DNA of 64,000 nucleotides, from the NCBI GenBank assembly GCA_048499805.1, contig JASNZF010000003.1, forward strand, positions 62,001 to 126,000. The letters are read 5' to 3'. Positions 25,885 through 34,568 of the stretch are shown here, one piece after another. This DNA comes from JAWXBA01 sp048499805 (GTDB lineage Bacteria > Gemmatimonadota > Gemmatimonadetes > Gemmatimonadales > GWC2-71-9). The notes under the pieces are model-generated. The model was not told the DNA's origin, did no database searches, and saw only the letters and a program-made list of their open reading frames with translations. Each line of letters opens with the position of its first letter. The first letter of the stretch is position 1. The position numbers and the translations under genes were made by a program.

Positions 25885-26865
25885 CTATGCGGCGCCAACC
25901 AGCACCTCCGCCTCCAGCCGGGCATAGCTCTGTTCCATCCCACCGACCATCCCCGTGCCGAACACCATGTCGCGGACCTCGGCGCTGGGGTAAGTCGTCA
26001 CGATGGTCAACAGGGTACCGGCACCGACCGCAGTGAGGGTCATGACGTTGACGGTGGTGGGGCCCTCCGTGCCTGTCATCCGCTCGGTGGTCACCGTCCG
26101 GTGCGGAGGGGAGGACTCGAGCAGTTCACCCTCGAACCCAAAGCGACCGGAGCCATCCACCGCCTCCCACTCGTAGCGGTACGATTCTCCCACGGTGGTG
26201 GCCACCTGGCAGACCGGCATGGTCCACCCGTCGGGACCGAGGAGCCAGCGCTGGAGCAGCCCGGGTTCGTGGTGCGCGCGCCAGACCTGTTCGACCGGCC
26301 CGCGAATGACACGACTGAAGCGGACCTGGGTGTCGTTGAGAATCTGCGCCTCGGTGGCAAGGTTGGCCGCGAAGGAGGCAAGGTCCGCCAGCACGCGGTC
26401 GAGCTGACCCACGGCGGACTGGATCCCCTCCACCATTCCCATCCCCGCCAGCGTTTCCATCGCTTCAAGGCTTGGGAATCGGGTGACCAGCGCGAACCGC
26501 GAGCCCGTCGGGGTCGCCTCGAAGGTGATGACCATCCGCATGGTCGGCATCTCCTCATTGGGTCGGCCATCCTCGTGGGCAAACCCGTCCTCCACCTCGA
26601 GCCGGCGACCGGGCTCCACCGCCAGGAACCGCCACCAGCCGTGCGCCTTGGTGCCGTCCGGGCCGGTCATGTAGTACTGCGTGCTTCCCCCGACGCTCAT
26701 GTCGTGCCGGGTGAAGGTGGCGGGCCAGGTTTCCGGTCCCCAGAACTTCTCCAGTTGGCGCGGATCGGCCCAGGCCTCCCAGAGGCGTTCGACCGGGACG
26801 GGATAATCACCGATGAGGGTGAGGGTGAGGGCCTCAGGGTCGGACGCGACGGAGGTGATGGGCAT
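25885..26865 (-). CDS. Tandem AHSA1/SRPBCC-domain protein
   Basis: A 326-residue protein made of two START-like AHSA1 domains (about residues 10-150 and 165-320). Each half has the family hallmark: VERLWEAWADPRQLEKFWGP in the first and VEQVWRAHHEPGLLQRWLLGPDGW in the second. Helix-grip folds of this type bind hydrophobic ligands. The gene starts 3 bp after the arsR-type gene ends, so the two form one operon; ArsR-AHSA1 pairs are widespread, and the regulator is thought to control the partner in response to an unknown ligand. Confidence 0.9.
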   Translation of the reverse strand: MPITSVASDPEALTLTLIGDYPVPVERLWEAWADPRQLEKFWGPETWPATFTRHDMSVGGSTQYYMTGPDGTKAHGWWRFLAVEPGRRLEVEDGFAHEDGRPNEEMPTMRMVITFEATPTGSRFALVTRFPSLEAMETLAGMGMVEGIQSAVGQLDRVLADLASFAANLATEAQILNDTQVRFSRVIRGPVEQVWRAHHEPGLLQRWLLGPDGWTMPVCQVATTVGESYRYEWEAVDGSGRFGFEGELLESSPPHRTVTTERMTGTEGPTTVNVMTLTAVGAGTLLTIVTTYPSAEVRDMVFGTGMVGGMEQSYARLEAEVLVGAA

Positions 26866-26868
26866 CGG

Positions 26869-27219
26869 TTACTCCTTGGAGGTGGGCTCGGCGAGCACCG
26901 CGTCGAGCTGGCTGAATCGGGCCATCCAAAGGCCCTCGAGGCGGGTGAGCAGCGCGCGGGCGCGCGCGATCGGTTCCGGGCTGCCGTGGACGATCCGCTC
27001 GCGGCCCTGCCGGTGCTTGGTGACGAGCCCGGCACCTTCGAGCACCGCGACATGCTTCTGGACAGCCGCGAAGGACATGTCGTACCGCGCGGCGAGCGCC
27101 GAGACGGAGGCCTCCTCGCCCGTGAGGAGGCGGGCGACGATGTCGCGCCGCGTCGCGTCCGCGAGGGCGCGAAAGAGCCGGTCCGTTTCGGCGCTGGTCA
27201 AGGGACGACGTGCAACCAT
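26869..27219 (-). CDS. ArsR-family transcriptional regulator
   Basis: A 116-residue winged-helix repressor. ALADATRRDIVARLL, VSALAARYDMSFAAVQKHVAVLEGAGLV and RERIVHG are the helix-turn-helix and wing segments of the subgroup that pairs with AHSA1 proteins. The metal-binding ELCVCDL motif of true ArsR is missing, so it is not an arsenic sensor. The ATG at 27219 lies inside a perfect 14-bp palindrome, and TAACAT lies 8 bp upstream. Self-repression by covering the transcription and translation start is likely. Confidence 0.9.
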   Translation of the reverse strand: MVARRPLTSAETDRLFRALADATRRDIVARLLTGEEASVSALAARYDMSFAAVQKHVAVLEGAGLVTKHRQGRERIVHGSPEPIARARALLTRLEGLWMARFSQLDAVLAEPTSKE

Positions 27220-27233
27220 ATGGTTGTATGTTA
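27213..27233 (-). promoter_or_regulatory. Palindromic operator over the arsR-type start codon, with -10 element
   Basis: CAACCATATGGTTG (27213-27226) is a perfect 14-bp palindrome whose centre includes the ATG. On the minus strand TAACAT (27228-27233) is a plausible -10 element 8 bp before the ATG. The arrangement implies a leaderless or very short-leader transcript controlled by its own product. Confidence 0.7.
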
Positions 27234-27400
27234 TTTCTGCGGGGGCGGGGGCGCAAGGGGTGGGGGGGCTGGGGACTGGATCTGCACCGGTGGAGATCAT
27301 CCATGCCGTCGGGGCGGGCGCGCATCGGCACGCTTCCGACACAGCTTCCCCCTGGTTGTGACTTCTCACACGCCCAACCAGGGAGCAGGTGCCGGAGACA

Positions 27401-27428
27401 GGGTTTCGGGTTCCGGGTGCCGGGTGTC
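27401..27428 (+). repeat. Heptamer-periodic repeat B
   Basis: Four 7-bp units (GGGTTTC, GGGTTCC, GGGTGCC, GGGTGTC) about 50 bp before the kinase start codon. No inverted partner arm is clear. Confidence 0.65.
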
Positions 27429-27464
27429 GCGCCAGGGGCGCCCGCCACCCCTGCGTTCCGGGGC

Positions 27465-27470
27465 TATACT
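27465..27470 (+). promoter_or_regulatory. -10-like element of the kinase gene, leaderless arrangement
   Basis: TATACT ends 6 bp before the ATG at 27477. Transcription would start at or beside the start codon. There is no ribosome-binding sequence in the 6 bp between. No good -35 is visible, so this call rests on the -10 and its position. Confidence 0.5.
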
Positions 27471-27476
27471 TCCCTG

Positions 27477-29702
27477 ATGGACCCATTCAGCGAACGCTAT
27501 GCCCTCACCGGCGAGCTCGGGCGCGGGGGCATGGCCGTGGTGCACCGCGGCCGCGACCTGCGCCATGGTCGCGATGTGGCCGTGAAGGTGATCCTGCCCA
27601 CGGTGGCCGAGTCGCTGGGATCCGAGCGGTTCCTGCGGGAGGTCGAAACCGCCGCCCGGCTGCAGCATCCGCATATCGTGCCAGTGTTCGACTCCGGCTC
27701 GGCCGATGGCCAGCTCTTCTTCGTCATGCCGCTGATCGAGGGGGAGTCACTCCGCAGCCTGCTGGACCGGGAGGGACGGCTGGATGTGGCGGAGGCGGTC
27801 CGCATCGTGCGGGAAGTAGCCGACGCGCTCGAGTACGCCCACGAGCAGGGTGTGGTGCATCGCGATCTCAAGCCCGAGAACATCCTGATGAGTCGCGGCC
27901 ACGCGCTGCTGGCCGACTTTGGCATCGCCCGGGTGGCCGGTGCCGCTCCCGACCAGCCGGCCCTGACGCAGGTGGGGACATCCCTGGGCACCCCGGCCTA
28001 CATGAGCCCCGAGCTGGCCGCCGGCGAGCGTGACGTGGGTCCGACCTCCGACATCTACGCCCTGGGCTCGATGCTCTTCGAGCTGCTCACCGGGAGGCCG
28101 CCCTTCACGGGCCAGAGCTACGGCGCGCTCCTGGCCCAGCGGCTCACCACCGACGCGCCGCGGGTGCGTTCGCTCCGGGCGGAGGTGCCGGCCGCGCTGG
28201 ATGACGCGATCGCGCAGTCGCTCAACCGCGAGCCCACCCGACGGTTCGCGACTGCCCGCGCCTTTGCCGATGCCCTGATTGACTCGACCGGATCGAATCC
28301 CCTGGTGGTGCCCGACCGGGTCGGCGACCGGTCCATCGCGGTCCTGCCGTTTGACAACCTGAGCCCGGACCCGGGCGACGCCTACCTGGCCGACGGGCTC
28401 ACCGAAGAACTGACCGCCGACCTCTCACGCGTCAACGCCATCCGGGTCATCGCGCGCAATTCGGCGGCCGCGGCGCGCGCCCGGACGGGAGACCTGAAGG
28501 AGATCGCCCGGATCCTCGACGTGCGCTACCTGCTCGAGGGCAGTGTCCGCCGCGCGGGGCCACAGCTCCGGATCACGGCCCAGCTGATCGACGGCACCAC
28601 CGACGCGCACCTCTGGGCCGACAAATACGGCGGCACGATGGACGATGTGTTCGGGATGCAGGAGCGCATCTCCCGGAGCATCGTGGGGGAGTTGCGCGCC
28701 CGGCTCACGCCGGAGGAGGAGGCGAATCGCGCGGCGCCGGTTACCGATGCCGAGACCTACGAACTGTACCTGCGCGCGAAGCACATGCTCGGCCAGTCCC
28801 TGATGCGGATGCCCGAGGCGACCCCGCTGCTGGAGGAGGTGATGCGGCGGGATCCCTCCTTTGGCCCCGCCTACGTGGCCCTCGGCACGCCACTGGTGGT
28901 CTGCACGTTCTTCGGCTACATCGCACCCAAGGCAGCCTGGGTCAGGATCCAGGAGCTGGCCGACCGGGCGCTGGCCGTCAGTCCCCGGTCGGGCGCGGCC
29001 CACGAGCTGCAGGCGGCGGTGACGCTGTTCCGCGACTGGGACTGGGCCGGAGCCGCCCGGCTCTACGAGCGGGCCCGGGAGCTGGAGCCCGGCGCCGGCT
29101 TCGATCACGTGCTCTACGCCTTCTTCCTGGCGTTCCAGCGCCAGCACACCGAGGCGATCCGCATTGCCCGGGAGGGACGGCGTCTCGACCCGCTCAGCAT
29201 CCTCTCCTTCCTGACCGAAAGCGTGATGCTCGGCTATGCCGACGACTTCGACGCCGCGCTGCCGCTGGCGCTCAAGCCGATCGAGCTCGACCCGCAGTTT
29301 CCGGAGGGCTATCACATTGCCGGGTACATGCGCCTCGGTCGCCATGAGTATGCCGAGGCGGAGGCCGTCCTGCGGCGCGCGGTGGAGTTGAGCCACCGGG
29401 CCGCCTGGCCGATGGCCAAGTGGGGCTGTTCCCTGGTAGGGTTGGGACGGAAGGATGAGGCCCGCGCGGTGCTCGCGGAGCTGGAGCAGCGGGCCCTCAC
29501 CGACCCCACCATCTGCGCGCCGGCCGTGGCCACGCTGCATCTCCACCTCGGCGACCACCCTGCGTTCTATCGCTGGCTGGAACGCGGGCTGGAGGAGCGC
29601 GACCCGTTCTCCCTCGCGCTGCATGCCGAATATCTCTGGACGGCGGCCCGGCACGAGCGGGAGTACCAGACACTGATACGTCGGGTGGGGTTGGAGGGGT
29701 AG
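27477..29702 (+). CDS. Ser/Thr protein kinase with TolB/FlgO-like and TPR regions
   Basis: A 741-residue protein. A Hanks-type kinase domain occupies about residues 8-268: glycine loop GRGGMAVV, HRDLKPEN near residue 128 and ADFGIA near 147, all catalytic residues present. No transmembrane helix follows. The next segment SIAVLPFDNLSPD (from about 286) starts the TolB-N/adenylate-cyclase-associated domain (GLTEELTADLSRV, VRYLLEGSVRRAG, HLWADKY), followed by TPR-like repeats to the end. It is a typical architecture of Acidobacteriota and Gemmatimonadota. The start is ATG 27477, after which the protein begins directly with the kinase fold. Confidence 0.92.
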   Translation: MDPFSERYALTGELGRGGMAVVHRGRDLRHGRDVAVKVILPTVAESLGSERFLREVETAARLQHPHIVPVFDSGSADGQLFFVMPLIEGESLRSLLDREGRLDVAEAVRIVREVADALEYAHEQGVVHRDLKPENILMSRGHALLADFGIARVAGAAPDQPALTQVGTSLGTPAYMSPELAAGERDVGPTSDIYALGSMLFELLTGRPPFTGQSYGALLAQRLTTDAPRVRSLRAEVPAALDDAIAQSLNREPTRRFATARAFADALIDSTGSNPLVVPDRVGDRSIAVLPFDNLSPDPGDAYLADGLTEELTADLSRVNAIRVIARNSAAAARARTGDLKEIARILDVRYLLEGSVRRAGPQLRITAQLIDGTTDAHLWADKYGGTMDDVFGMQERISRSIVGELRARLTPEEEANRAAPVTDAETYELYLRAKHMLGQSLMRMPEATPLLEEVMRRDPSFGPAYVALGTPLVVCTFFGYIAPKAAWVRIQELADRALAVSPRSGAAHELQAAVTLFRDWDWAGAARLYERARELEPGAGFDHVLYAFFLAFQRQHTEAIRIAREGRRLDPLSILSFLTESVMLGYADDFDAALPLALKPIELDPQFPEGYHIAGYMRLGRHEYAEAEAVLRRAVELSHRAAWPMAKWGCSLVGLGRKDEARAVLAELEQRALTDPTICAPAVATLHLHLGDHPAFYRWLERGLEERDPFSLALHAEYLWTAARHEREYQTLIRRVGLEG

Positions 29703-29720
29703 GCGTGGGGCCCTGGCGCC

Positions 29721-29918
29721 AGGGACTGGGGGCTGGGGACCAGGGACTAGGGAGTGCCAGTGCTGTCCGCTCCCCCTCCAGGAGAACTTCTCTTGAACGT
29801 CGTGCGTGGATCTCGTCCTCACATGCTGTGGCACCGCCAGGTATCTTCTGCTGAGCCCCTAGCCCCTAGCCCCTAGCCCCTAGCCCCTAGCCCCTAGCCC
29901 CCAGCCCCTAGCCCCTAC
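29721..29918. repeat. Heptamer-periodic inverted repeat C
   Basis: The left arm (29721-29755) holds five units of AGGGACT/GGGGACC type. The right arm (29856-29918) holds nine units, mostly CCCCTAG. The spacer of about 100 bp contains a short inverted pair GTGCCA / TGGCAC but no gene. The left arm begins 18 bp after the kinase stop codon, and the right arm ends 11 bp before the next start codon. Confidence 0.85.
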
Positions 29919-29929
29919 TCACCGCCGCC

Positions 29930-31072
29930 ATGCCCAAGCCCCTCCCCATCGCACTCATCGGCCAGAAGTTCATGGGCCGCGCCCACAGCAATGCCTGGGG
30001 CCAGGCGCCACGGTTCCATGACTTGCCGGTGGTTCCATCGCTCGCGGTGGCGTGCGGGCGCGACGCGGCGGAGCTCAAGGCCTTCGCGGCGCGCTGGGGC
30101 TGGGCACGCCATACCACCGACTGGCGGGACCTGGCGGATGACACCACGGTGGCGCTGGTGGATGTCGGCACGCCGAACCACCTCCACGCCGAGCCGGCGA
30201 TTGCGATGCTGGAGGCGGGGAAGCATGTGGCCTGCGAGAAGCCGTTGGCCGGCACGCTGGACGATGCCCGGGCCATGCGCGACGCCGCGAGGCGATCGCG
30301 TGGCAAGACCTTCGTCTGGTTCAACTATCGCCGCTGCCCGGCAGTGGCACTCGCCTGGCAGCTGCTGCGCGAGGGTCGGCTGGGCCGGATCTACCATGTG
30401 CGGGCGAGCTACCTGCAGGACTGGGGCGGGGCCGCGACCCCGATGTCCTGGCGGTTCCGGAAGAAGTCGGCGGGATCGGGTGCGCACGGGGACCTCAACG
30501 CGCACGCCGTGGACCTGGCGCGCTTTCTCCTGGGCGAGGAGGTGGTGGAGGTGCATGGCGCGGTCGCACGGACCTTCATCCGGGAGCGGGAAGTGCCGGG
30601 GTCGCGAACCCGGGGCCGCAGCGACGTGGACGACGCTGTCCTCTTCACCGCCAGCTTTCGGAGCGGGGCGGTGGCCAGCTTCGAGGCCACCCGGCTGGCC
30701 ACCGGCAACCAGAACGCCAACCGGATCGAGATCAACGGTGAACTCGGCAGCCTGCGCTGGGACTTCGAGGAAATGAACCTCCTGCACTTCTACGATGCCA
30801 CCGAGGCGCGCCGGACGGCAGGCTGGCGGCGGATCATGGCCACCGCCGGCGAGGCGCACCCCTTTGCCGGCTACTGGCCCGACGCCCACCTCCTGGGGTA
30901 CGAGCACACCTTCGTCAGCATGGCCGCCGATATCTGCCGCGTCCTCGGCGGCCGCAAGCCGGTGGTGCCGCTGCCCGATTTCGCCGATGCCTGGGAGACC
31001 CAGCGGGTGCTCGAGGCGGCGCTCTGGGCCGCCCGGGAGCGGTGCGCGGTGAAGGTGGCCGAGGTGACCTGA
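29930..31072 (+). CDS. Gfo/Idh/MocA-family oxidoreductase
   Basis: A 380-residue cytosolic NAD(P)-dependent oxidoreductase. N-terminus IALIGQKFMGRAHSNAW is the variant Rossmann motif of a subgroup common beside sugar isomerases. The EKP motif is intact in KHVACEKPLAG. The C-terminal domain has SGAHGDLNAHAVDLARFLLG, the His-containing loop that closes on substrate. It starts directly after the right arm of repeat C. A TIM-barrel isomerase gene and a nucleoside-permease-like gene follow on the same strand, so the three may form a sugar- or nucleoside-catabolic set. Confidence 0.9.
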   Translation: MPKPLPIALIGQKFMGRAHSNAWGQAPRFHDLPVVPSLAVACGRDAAELKAFAARWGWARHTTDWRDLADDTTVALVDVGTPNHLHAEPAIAMLEAGKHVACEKPLAGTLDDARAMRDAARRSRGKTFVWFNYRRCPAVALAWQLLREGRLGRIYHVRASYLQDWGGAATPMSWRFRKKSAGSGAHGDLNAHAVDLARFLLGEEVVEVHGAVARTFIREREVPGSRTRGRSDVDDAVLFTASFRSGAVASFEATRLATGNQNANRIEINGELGSLRWDFEEMNLLHFYDATEARRTAGWRRIMATAGEAHPFAGYWPDAHLLGYEHTFVSMAADICRVLGGRKPVVPLPDFADAWETQRVLEAALWAARERCAVKVAEVT

Positions 31073-31164
31073 CCAGTGGGGGGTAGCGGGAAGCGCCGTT
31101 TCAGCGCATGATCCATTGAATCGCACGCCTACATAGGTTATCGACCGCCGGGGACCCTGTTGCC

Positions 31165-32214
31165 ATGACCCATCCGGTTACCCTGTTCACCGGCCAGTGG
31201 GCCGACCTGCCCCTCGAGGCGCTGTGCGCCAAGGTGCGGAGCTACGGTTATGACGGGCTCGAGCTCGCCTGCTGGGGCGATCACTTCGACGTCCAGCGCA
31301 CCTTGGCGGAACCCGAGTACGTCCGGCAGCACTGGCAACTGCTCCAGGACCACGGGCTCGGGTGCTGGGCGGTGAGCAACCATCTGGTGGGCCAGGCCGT
31401 CTGCGACCCGGTCGACGACCGCCACCGCGGCATCCTGCCCGACCGGATCTGGGGCGACGGCGATCCCGAGGGGGTGCGCCGCCGTGCCGCCGAGGAGATG
31501 AAGGACACTGCCCGCGCGGCGCGCCGGTTCTTTGATGCGGCGCCGAAGGCGATCAGGGCGCAACTGGCCGCCATGGGCCGGACGGTGGTCAACGGCTTCA
31601 CCGGCAGCAGCATCTGGGCCTTCCACTATCCCTTTCCGCCGCTTCCCGCCGGCCGGGTCCAGGCGGGATACGACGACTTCGCGGCGCGCTGGCTCCCGAT
31701 CCTGGAAACATTCGCGCAGGAGCAGGTGCACTTCGCCCTCGAGGTGCACCCCGCCGAGATCGCTTTCGACCTGACCTCGGCCGGGCGCGCGCTGCACGCG
31801 GTGCACGAGCATCCGCACTTCGGCTTCAACTTCGACCCGAGCCATTTCGGCTATCAAGGCGCCGACTACCTGCGCTTCCTGCGCGAAATGGGGCGGCGGG
31901 TCTTTCACGTCCACGTGAAGGATGTCTGGTGGAGCCCCACGCCCACCGACGCGGGGGTCTTCGGCGGGCACGCCGAGTTCGGCGACCCCGCCCGGTACTG
32001 GGATTTCCGCTCTCCGGGCCACGGCCGGATCGATTTCGATGCGGTGTTCCGCGGGCTGCTGCTGGCCGGCTACCAGGGTCCGCTGTCGGTGGAGTGGGAG
32101 GACCCCCACATGGATCGCGAGCACGGTGCCGCGGAGGCGGTCGGGTTCGTGCGTCGGCTGCAGTTCCCGCGCGCCGGCGGGATGTTTGATTCAGCTTTCG
32201 TTCGGGATTCCTGA
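31165..32214 (+). CDS. Sugar phosphate isomerase/epimerase (TIM barrel)
   Basis: A 349-residue xylose-isomerase-like barrel without signal peptide. Metal ligands are visible in order: Glu in FALEVHPAEIAFD, Asp and His in GFNFDPSHF, His in VFHVHVKDVWW and Glu in LSVEWEDPHMD. The long insertion GILPDRIWGDGDPEGVRRRAAEEM is common to this subgroup. TAGGTT at 31134-31139 is a possible -10 element in the 92-bp gap, so it may have its own promoter. Its stop codon is followed at once by heptamer repeat D. Confidence 0.9.
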   Translation: MTHPVTLFTGQWADLPLEALCAKVRSYGYDGLELACWGDHFDVQRTLAEPEYVRQHWQLLQDHGLGCWAVSNHLVGQAVCDPVDDRHRGILPDRIWGDGDPEGVRRRAAEEMKDTARAARRFFDAAPKAIRAQLAAMGRTVVNGFTGSSIWAFHYPFPPLPAGRVQAGYDDFAARWLPILETFAQEQVHFALEVHPAEIAFDLTSAGRALHAVHEHPHFGFNFDPSHFGYQGADYLRFLREMGRRVFHVHVKDVWWSPTPTDAGVFGGHAEFGDPARYWDFRSPGHGRIDFDAVFRGLLLAGYQGPLSVEWEDPHMDREHGAAEAVGFVRRLQFPRAGGMFDSAFVRDS

Positions 32215-32223
32215 TTCGTTTGG

Positions 32224-32338
32224 TGGGGCTGGGGACTTGGGACTGGGGGCCAGGGGGGCCTCTCCCGACCTGCTTCGCCGGGTGTGCCCGCCCGAGCCCC
32301 GAGTCCGTGGTCCCTAGTCCCTAGCCCCTAGCCCCCAG
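32224..32338. repeat. Heptamer-periodic inverted repeat D
   Basis: The left arm (32224-32258) has units TGGGGCT, GGGGACT, TGGGACT, GGGGGCC. The right arm (about 32294-32338) has TCCCTAG, TCCCTAG, CCCCTAG, CCCCCAG. The left arm starts 9 bp after the isomerase stop codon. Confidence 0.82.
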
Positions 32339-32375
32339 ACCCATTCTGCCTCTCACCAATCGCCGCCGAGCAATC

Positions 32376-33626
32376 ATGCGCCGCCTCTCGATGATGATGT
32401 TCCTGCAGTACGCCGTATGGGGGGCCTGGCTGCCCGTCGCGGCCCGCTACCTGTCCGCCCCGGTCACCGATGGCGGGCTCGGGTTCACGGGGGGGCAGAT
32501 CGGGCTGATCCTCGGGCTGGCAGGATCGATCGGGGCGCTGGCCTCGCCATTCATCGCCGGGCAGGTGGCCGACCGGTACTTCGCCACGGAGCGCTTTCTG
32601 GCGCTCCTCCTCACGGTGGGCGGCGTGATCAAGTGGATCACCGCCACCCAGACCGAGTACTCGGCCTGGCTCTGGCTGTCGATCGCCTACAGCGTGGTGT
32701 ACATGCCGACCCTGGCGCTCTCCAACTCGATGGCCTTCGCCAACCTGACCGACCGCGACCGGCAGTTCCCGAAGGTGCGGGTCTGGGGCACCATCGGATG
32801 GATTGCGGTGAGCTGGATCTTCCCGATGATCTATCTCCAGACCGGCCTGACCTTCAGTTGGATGCCGCCGTTCCTCACGGGCCCCGAGGTGGCGGATGCC
32901 ACCGCCCGCCTGGCGGACTCCCTCAAGTTCTCGGCCCTCATCTCGTTTGCCTACGCCGCCTTCTGCTTCACCCTGCCCCACACCCCGCCCAAGCGCGATG
33001 CCGCCGAGCCGCTGGCGTTCGCCAAGGCGTTCGGTCTGTTCCGGGAGCGGTCGTTTGCCGTCCTGGTGCTGGTCTCGCTGCCGATCTCGATCATCCACCA
33101 GATCTACTTCCTCCAGACCGGCCCGTTCCTCTCCTCCCTGGGCGTGCTGGACAGCCAGATCGGGCCGGCGATGACCATCGGCCAGTTCAGCGAGATCCTG
33201 GTCATGGCCGGGCTGGGGTGGATGCTCGCCAAGTACGGCTTCCGCACCGTCATCACGATCGGTGCGGCCGCCTACTTCGTCCGCTACATGATCTGGAGCA
33301 TGCCGGAGCTGCCGGTCTCGGTCCTGGTGGGCAGCCAGTTCCTGCACGGCATCTGCTATGCCTGCTTCTTCGCGGCGGCGTTCATCTATGTGGATCGGGT
33401 GGCGTCCGCCGACATCCGCCACTCGGCCCAGACGGTCTTCGGCATCTTGATCCTGGGCGGCGGGCCGGTGCTCGGTGGGATGCTCTCCGGCTACCTGCAG
33501 GCGCTCTACACCACAGCCGGCGTGGTCGACTTCGGGGCCCTCTGGCGGGTCGTGGCGATGATCGGCCTGGGCTCGGCCATCGTCTTCATGGCGATGTTCC
33601 GGCCGACCGGGGAAGTGAGAAGGTAG
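32376..33626 (+). CDS. MFS transporter, nucleoside:H+ symporter (NupG/XapB-like)
   Basis: A 416-residue protein with 12 predicted helices. MMMFLQYAVWGAWLPVAARYL at the N-terminus and the FANLTDRDRQFPKVRVWGTIGWI segment are characteristic of the Nuc_H_symport family (NupG, XapB). In Gemmatimonadota and Bacteroidota these occur next to Gfo/Idh/MocA and isomerase genes, as here, and may carry sugars as well as nucleosides. The last codons lie within the heptamer repeat E, so the C-terminal EVRR is repeat-derived. Confidence 0.87.
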   Translation: MRRLSMMMFLQYAVWGAWLPVAARYLSAPVTDGGLGFTGGQIGLILGLAGSIGALASPFIAGQVADRYFATERFLALLLTVGGVIKWITATQTEYSAWLWLSIAYSVVYMPTLALSNSMAFANLTDRDRQFPKVRVWGTIGWIAVSWIFPMIYLQTGLTFSWMPPFLTGPEVADATARLADSLKFSALISFAYAAFCFTLPHTPPKRDAAEPLAFAKAFGLFRERSFAVLVLVSLPISIIHQIYFLQTGPFLSSLGVLDSQIGPAMTIGQFSEILVMAGLGWMLAKYGFRTVITIGAAAYFVRYMIWSMPELPVSVLVGSQFLHGICYACFFAAAFIYVDRVASADIRHSAQTVFGILILGGGPVLGGMLSGYLQALYTTAGVVDFGALWRVVAMIGLGSAIVFMAMFRPTGEVRR

Positions 33627-33732
33627 GAGCGAGAAGCGAGCAGCGCGTGAAGTGAGAAGGGAGAAGCAAGAAGCGAGAAGCGAGAAGGGTCTCCCCCAGC
33701 TTCCTTCTCCCTTCTCCCTTCTCCCTTCTCGC
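33616..33732. repeat. Heptamer-periodic inverted repeat E
   Basis: The left arm (33616-33689) is built of GAGAAGC-type units and includes the stop codon of the transporter gene. The right arm (33700-33732) is built of CTTCTCC units. The loop is only about 10 bp, so the element could fold into a long hairpin 36 bp before the succinate dehydrogenase operon. Confidence 0.82.
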
Positions 33733-33767
33733 TGGCAATGTCCCCTCCCGAGCACGGAGTGAACCGC

Positions 33768-34568
33768 ATGGCTTCACGTCCCCTCCCGATGGCGCCCCGT
33801 GGCTTCGGGCAGACCCGCCGGACCGATGCCTGGTGGCTGCCCCCCGTGCTCACCGCCCTGATGCTCGGGACCTTCGTGGTGTATGCCACCTGGGCTGCGT
33901 TCCAGGGGGTGCACTACACCTCGGGACCGTACCTCTCGCCGTTCTATTCTCCGGAGCTGTTCGGGGACTCCCCCCACGCGCTGTTCGGTCCCAAGCCCGG
34001 CTGGTGGCCCGGGTGGCTGCCGTTCTCGCCGGCGCTGCTGATCCTCTGGGCACCGGGCGGGTTCCGGCTCACCTGCTACTACTATCGCGGCGCCTACTAC
34101 AAGGCGTTCTGGGCCGACCCGCCGTCGTGCGCGGTCGGGGAGCCGCGGACGGGGTACCGGGGCGAGCAGAAGCTGCCGCTGATCCTCCAGAACATCCACC
34201 GCTACTTCATGTACGTGGCGCTGCCCTTCCTCCTGGTGCTGGCGCACGATGTCTGGAAGGCGATGTGGTTCGACAACGGCGCGGGCGGGACCGAGTTCGG
34301 CATCGGGATCGGCACCCTCGTGCTGGCGCTGAACACCACCCTGCTGGCCGCGTACACGCTGGGGTGCCATTCGCTGCGCCACCGGATCGGTGGGCACTTC
34401 GACCGGCTGGCCCGCCGCCCATTGCGCCGGATGGGGTACAACTGCGTCACCTGCCTCAACAAGTGGCACATGCGCTGGGCCTGGGCCAGCCTCATCATGG
34501 TGATGTTCGCGGACCTCTATGTCCGCCTCTGTTCGATGGGCATCTGGACCGACTGGAGGCTGCTCTGA
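33768..34568 (+). CDS. Succinate dehydrogenase membrane anchor (Sdh1-type)
   Basis: A 266-residue membrane protein from ATG 33768; an ATG 10 codons upstream is possible. About five helices. His in IHRYFMYVALPFLLVLAHDVW and in GCHSLRHRIGG could serve as heme or cluster ligands. Cysteines lie at TCYYYRG, SCAVGE, GCHS, NCVTC and LCSMG, and the segment YNCVTCLNKWHMRWAW has CxxC close to His. Size, single-anchor operon and motif agree with the anchor of mycobacterial Sdh1, which I recall as carrying a membrane Rieske-type cluster. The stop codon overlaps the sdhA start by 1 base. Confidence 0.8.
   Translation: MASRPLPMAPRGFGQTRRTDAWWLPPVLTALMLGTFVVYATWAAFQGVHYTSGPYLSPFYSPELFGDSPHALFGPKPGWWPGWLPFSPALLILWAPGGFRLTCYYYRGAYYKAFWADPPSCAVGEPRTGYRGEQKLPLILQNIHRYFMYVALPFLLVLAHDVWKAMWFDNGAGGTEFGIGIGTLVLALNTTLLAAYTLGCHSLRHRIGGHFDRLARRPLRRMGYNCVTCLNKWHMRWAWASLIMVMFADLYVRLCSMGIWTDWRLL

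Noticed and set aside
26869..27219. Arsenic-sensing ArsR
   Set aside because: The Cys metal motif is missing; the gene pairs with an AHSA1 protein.
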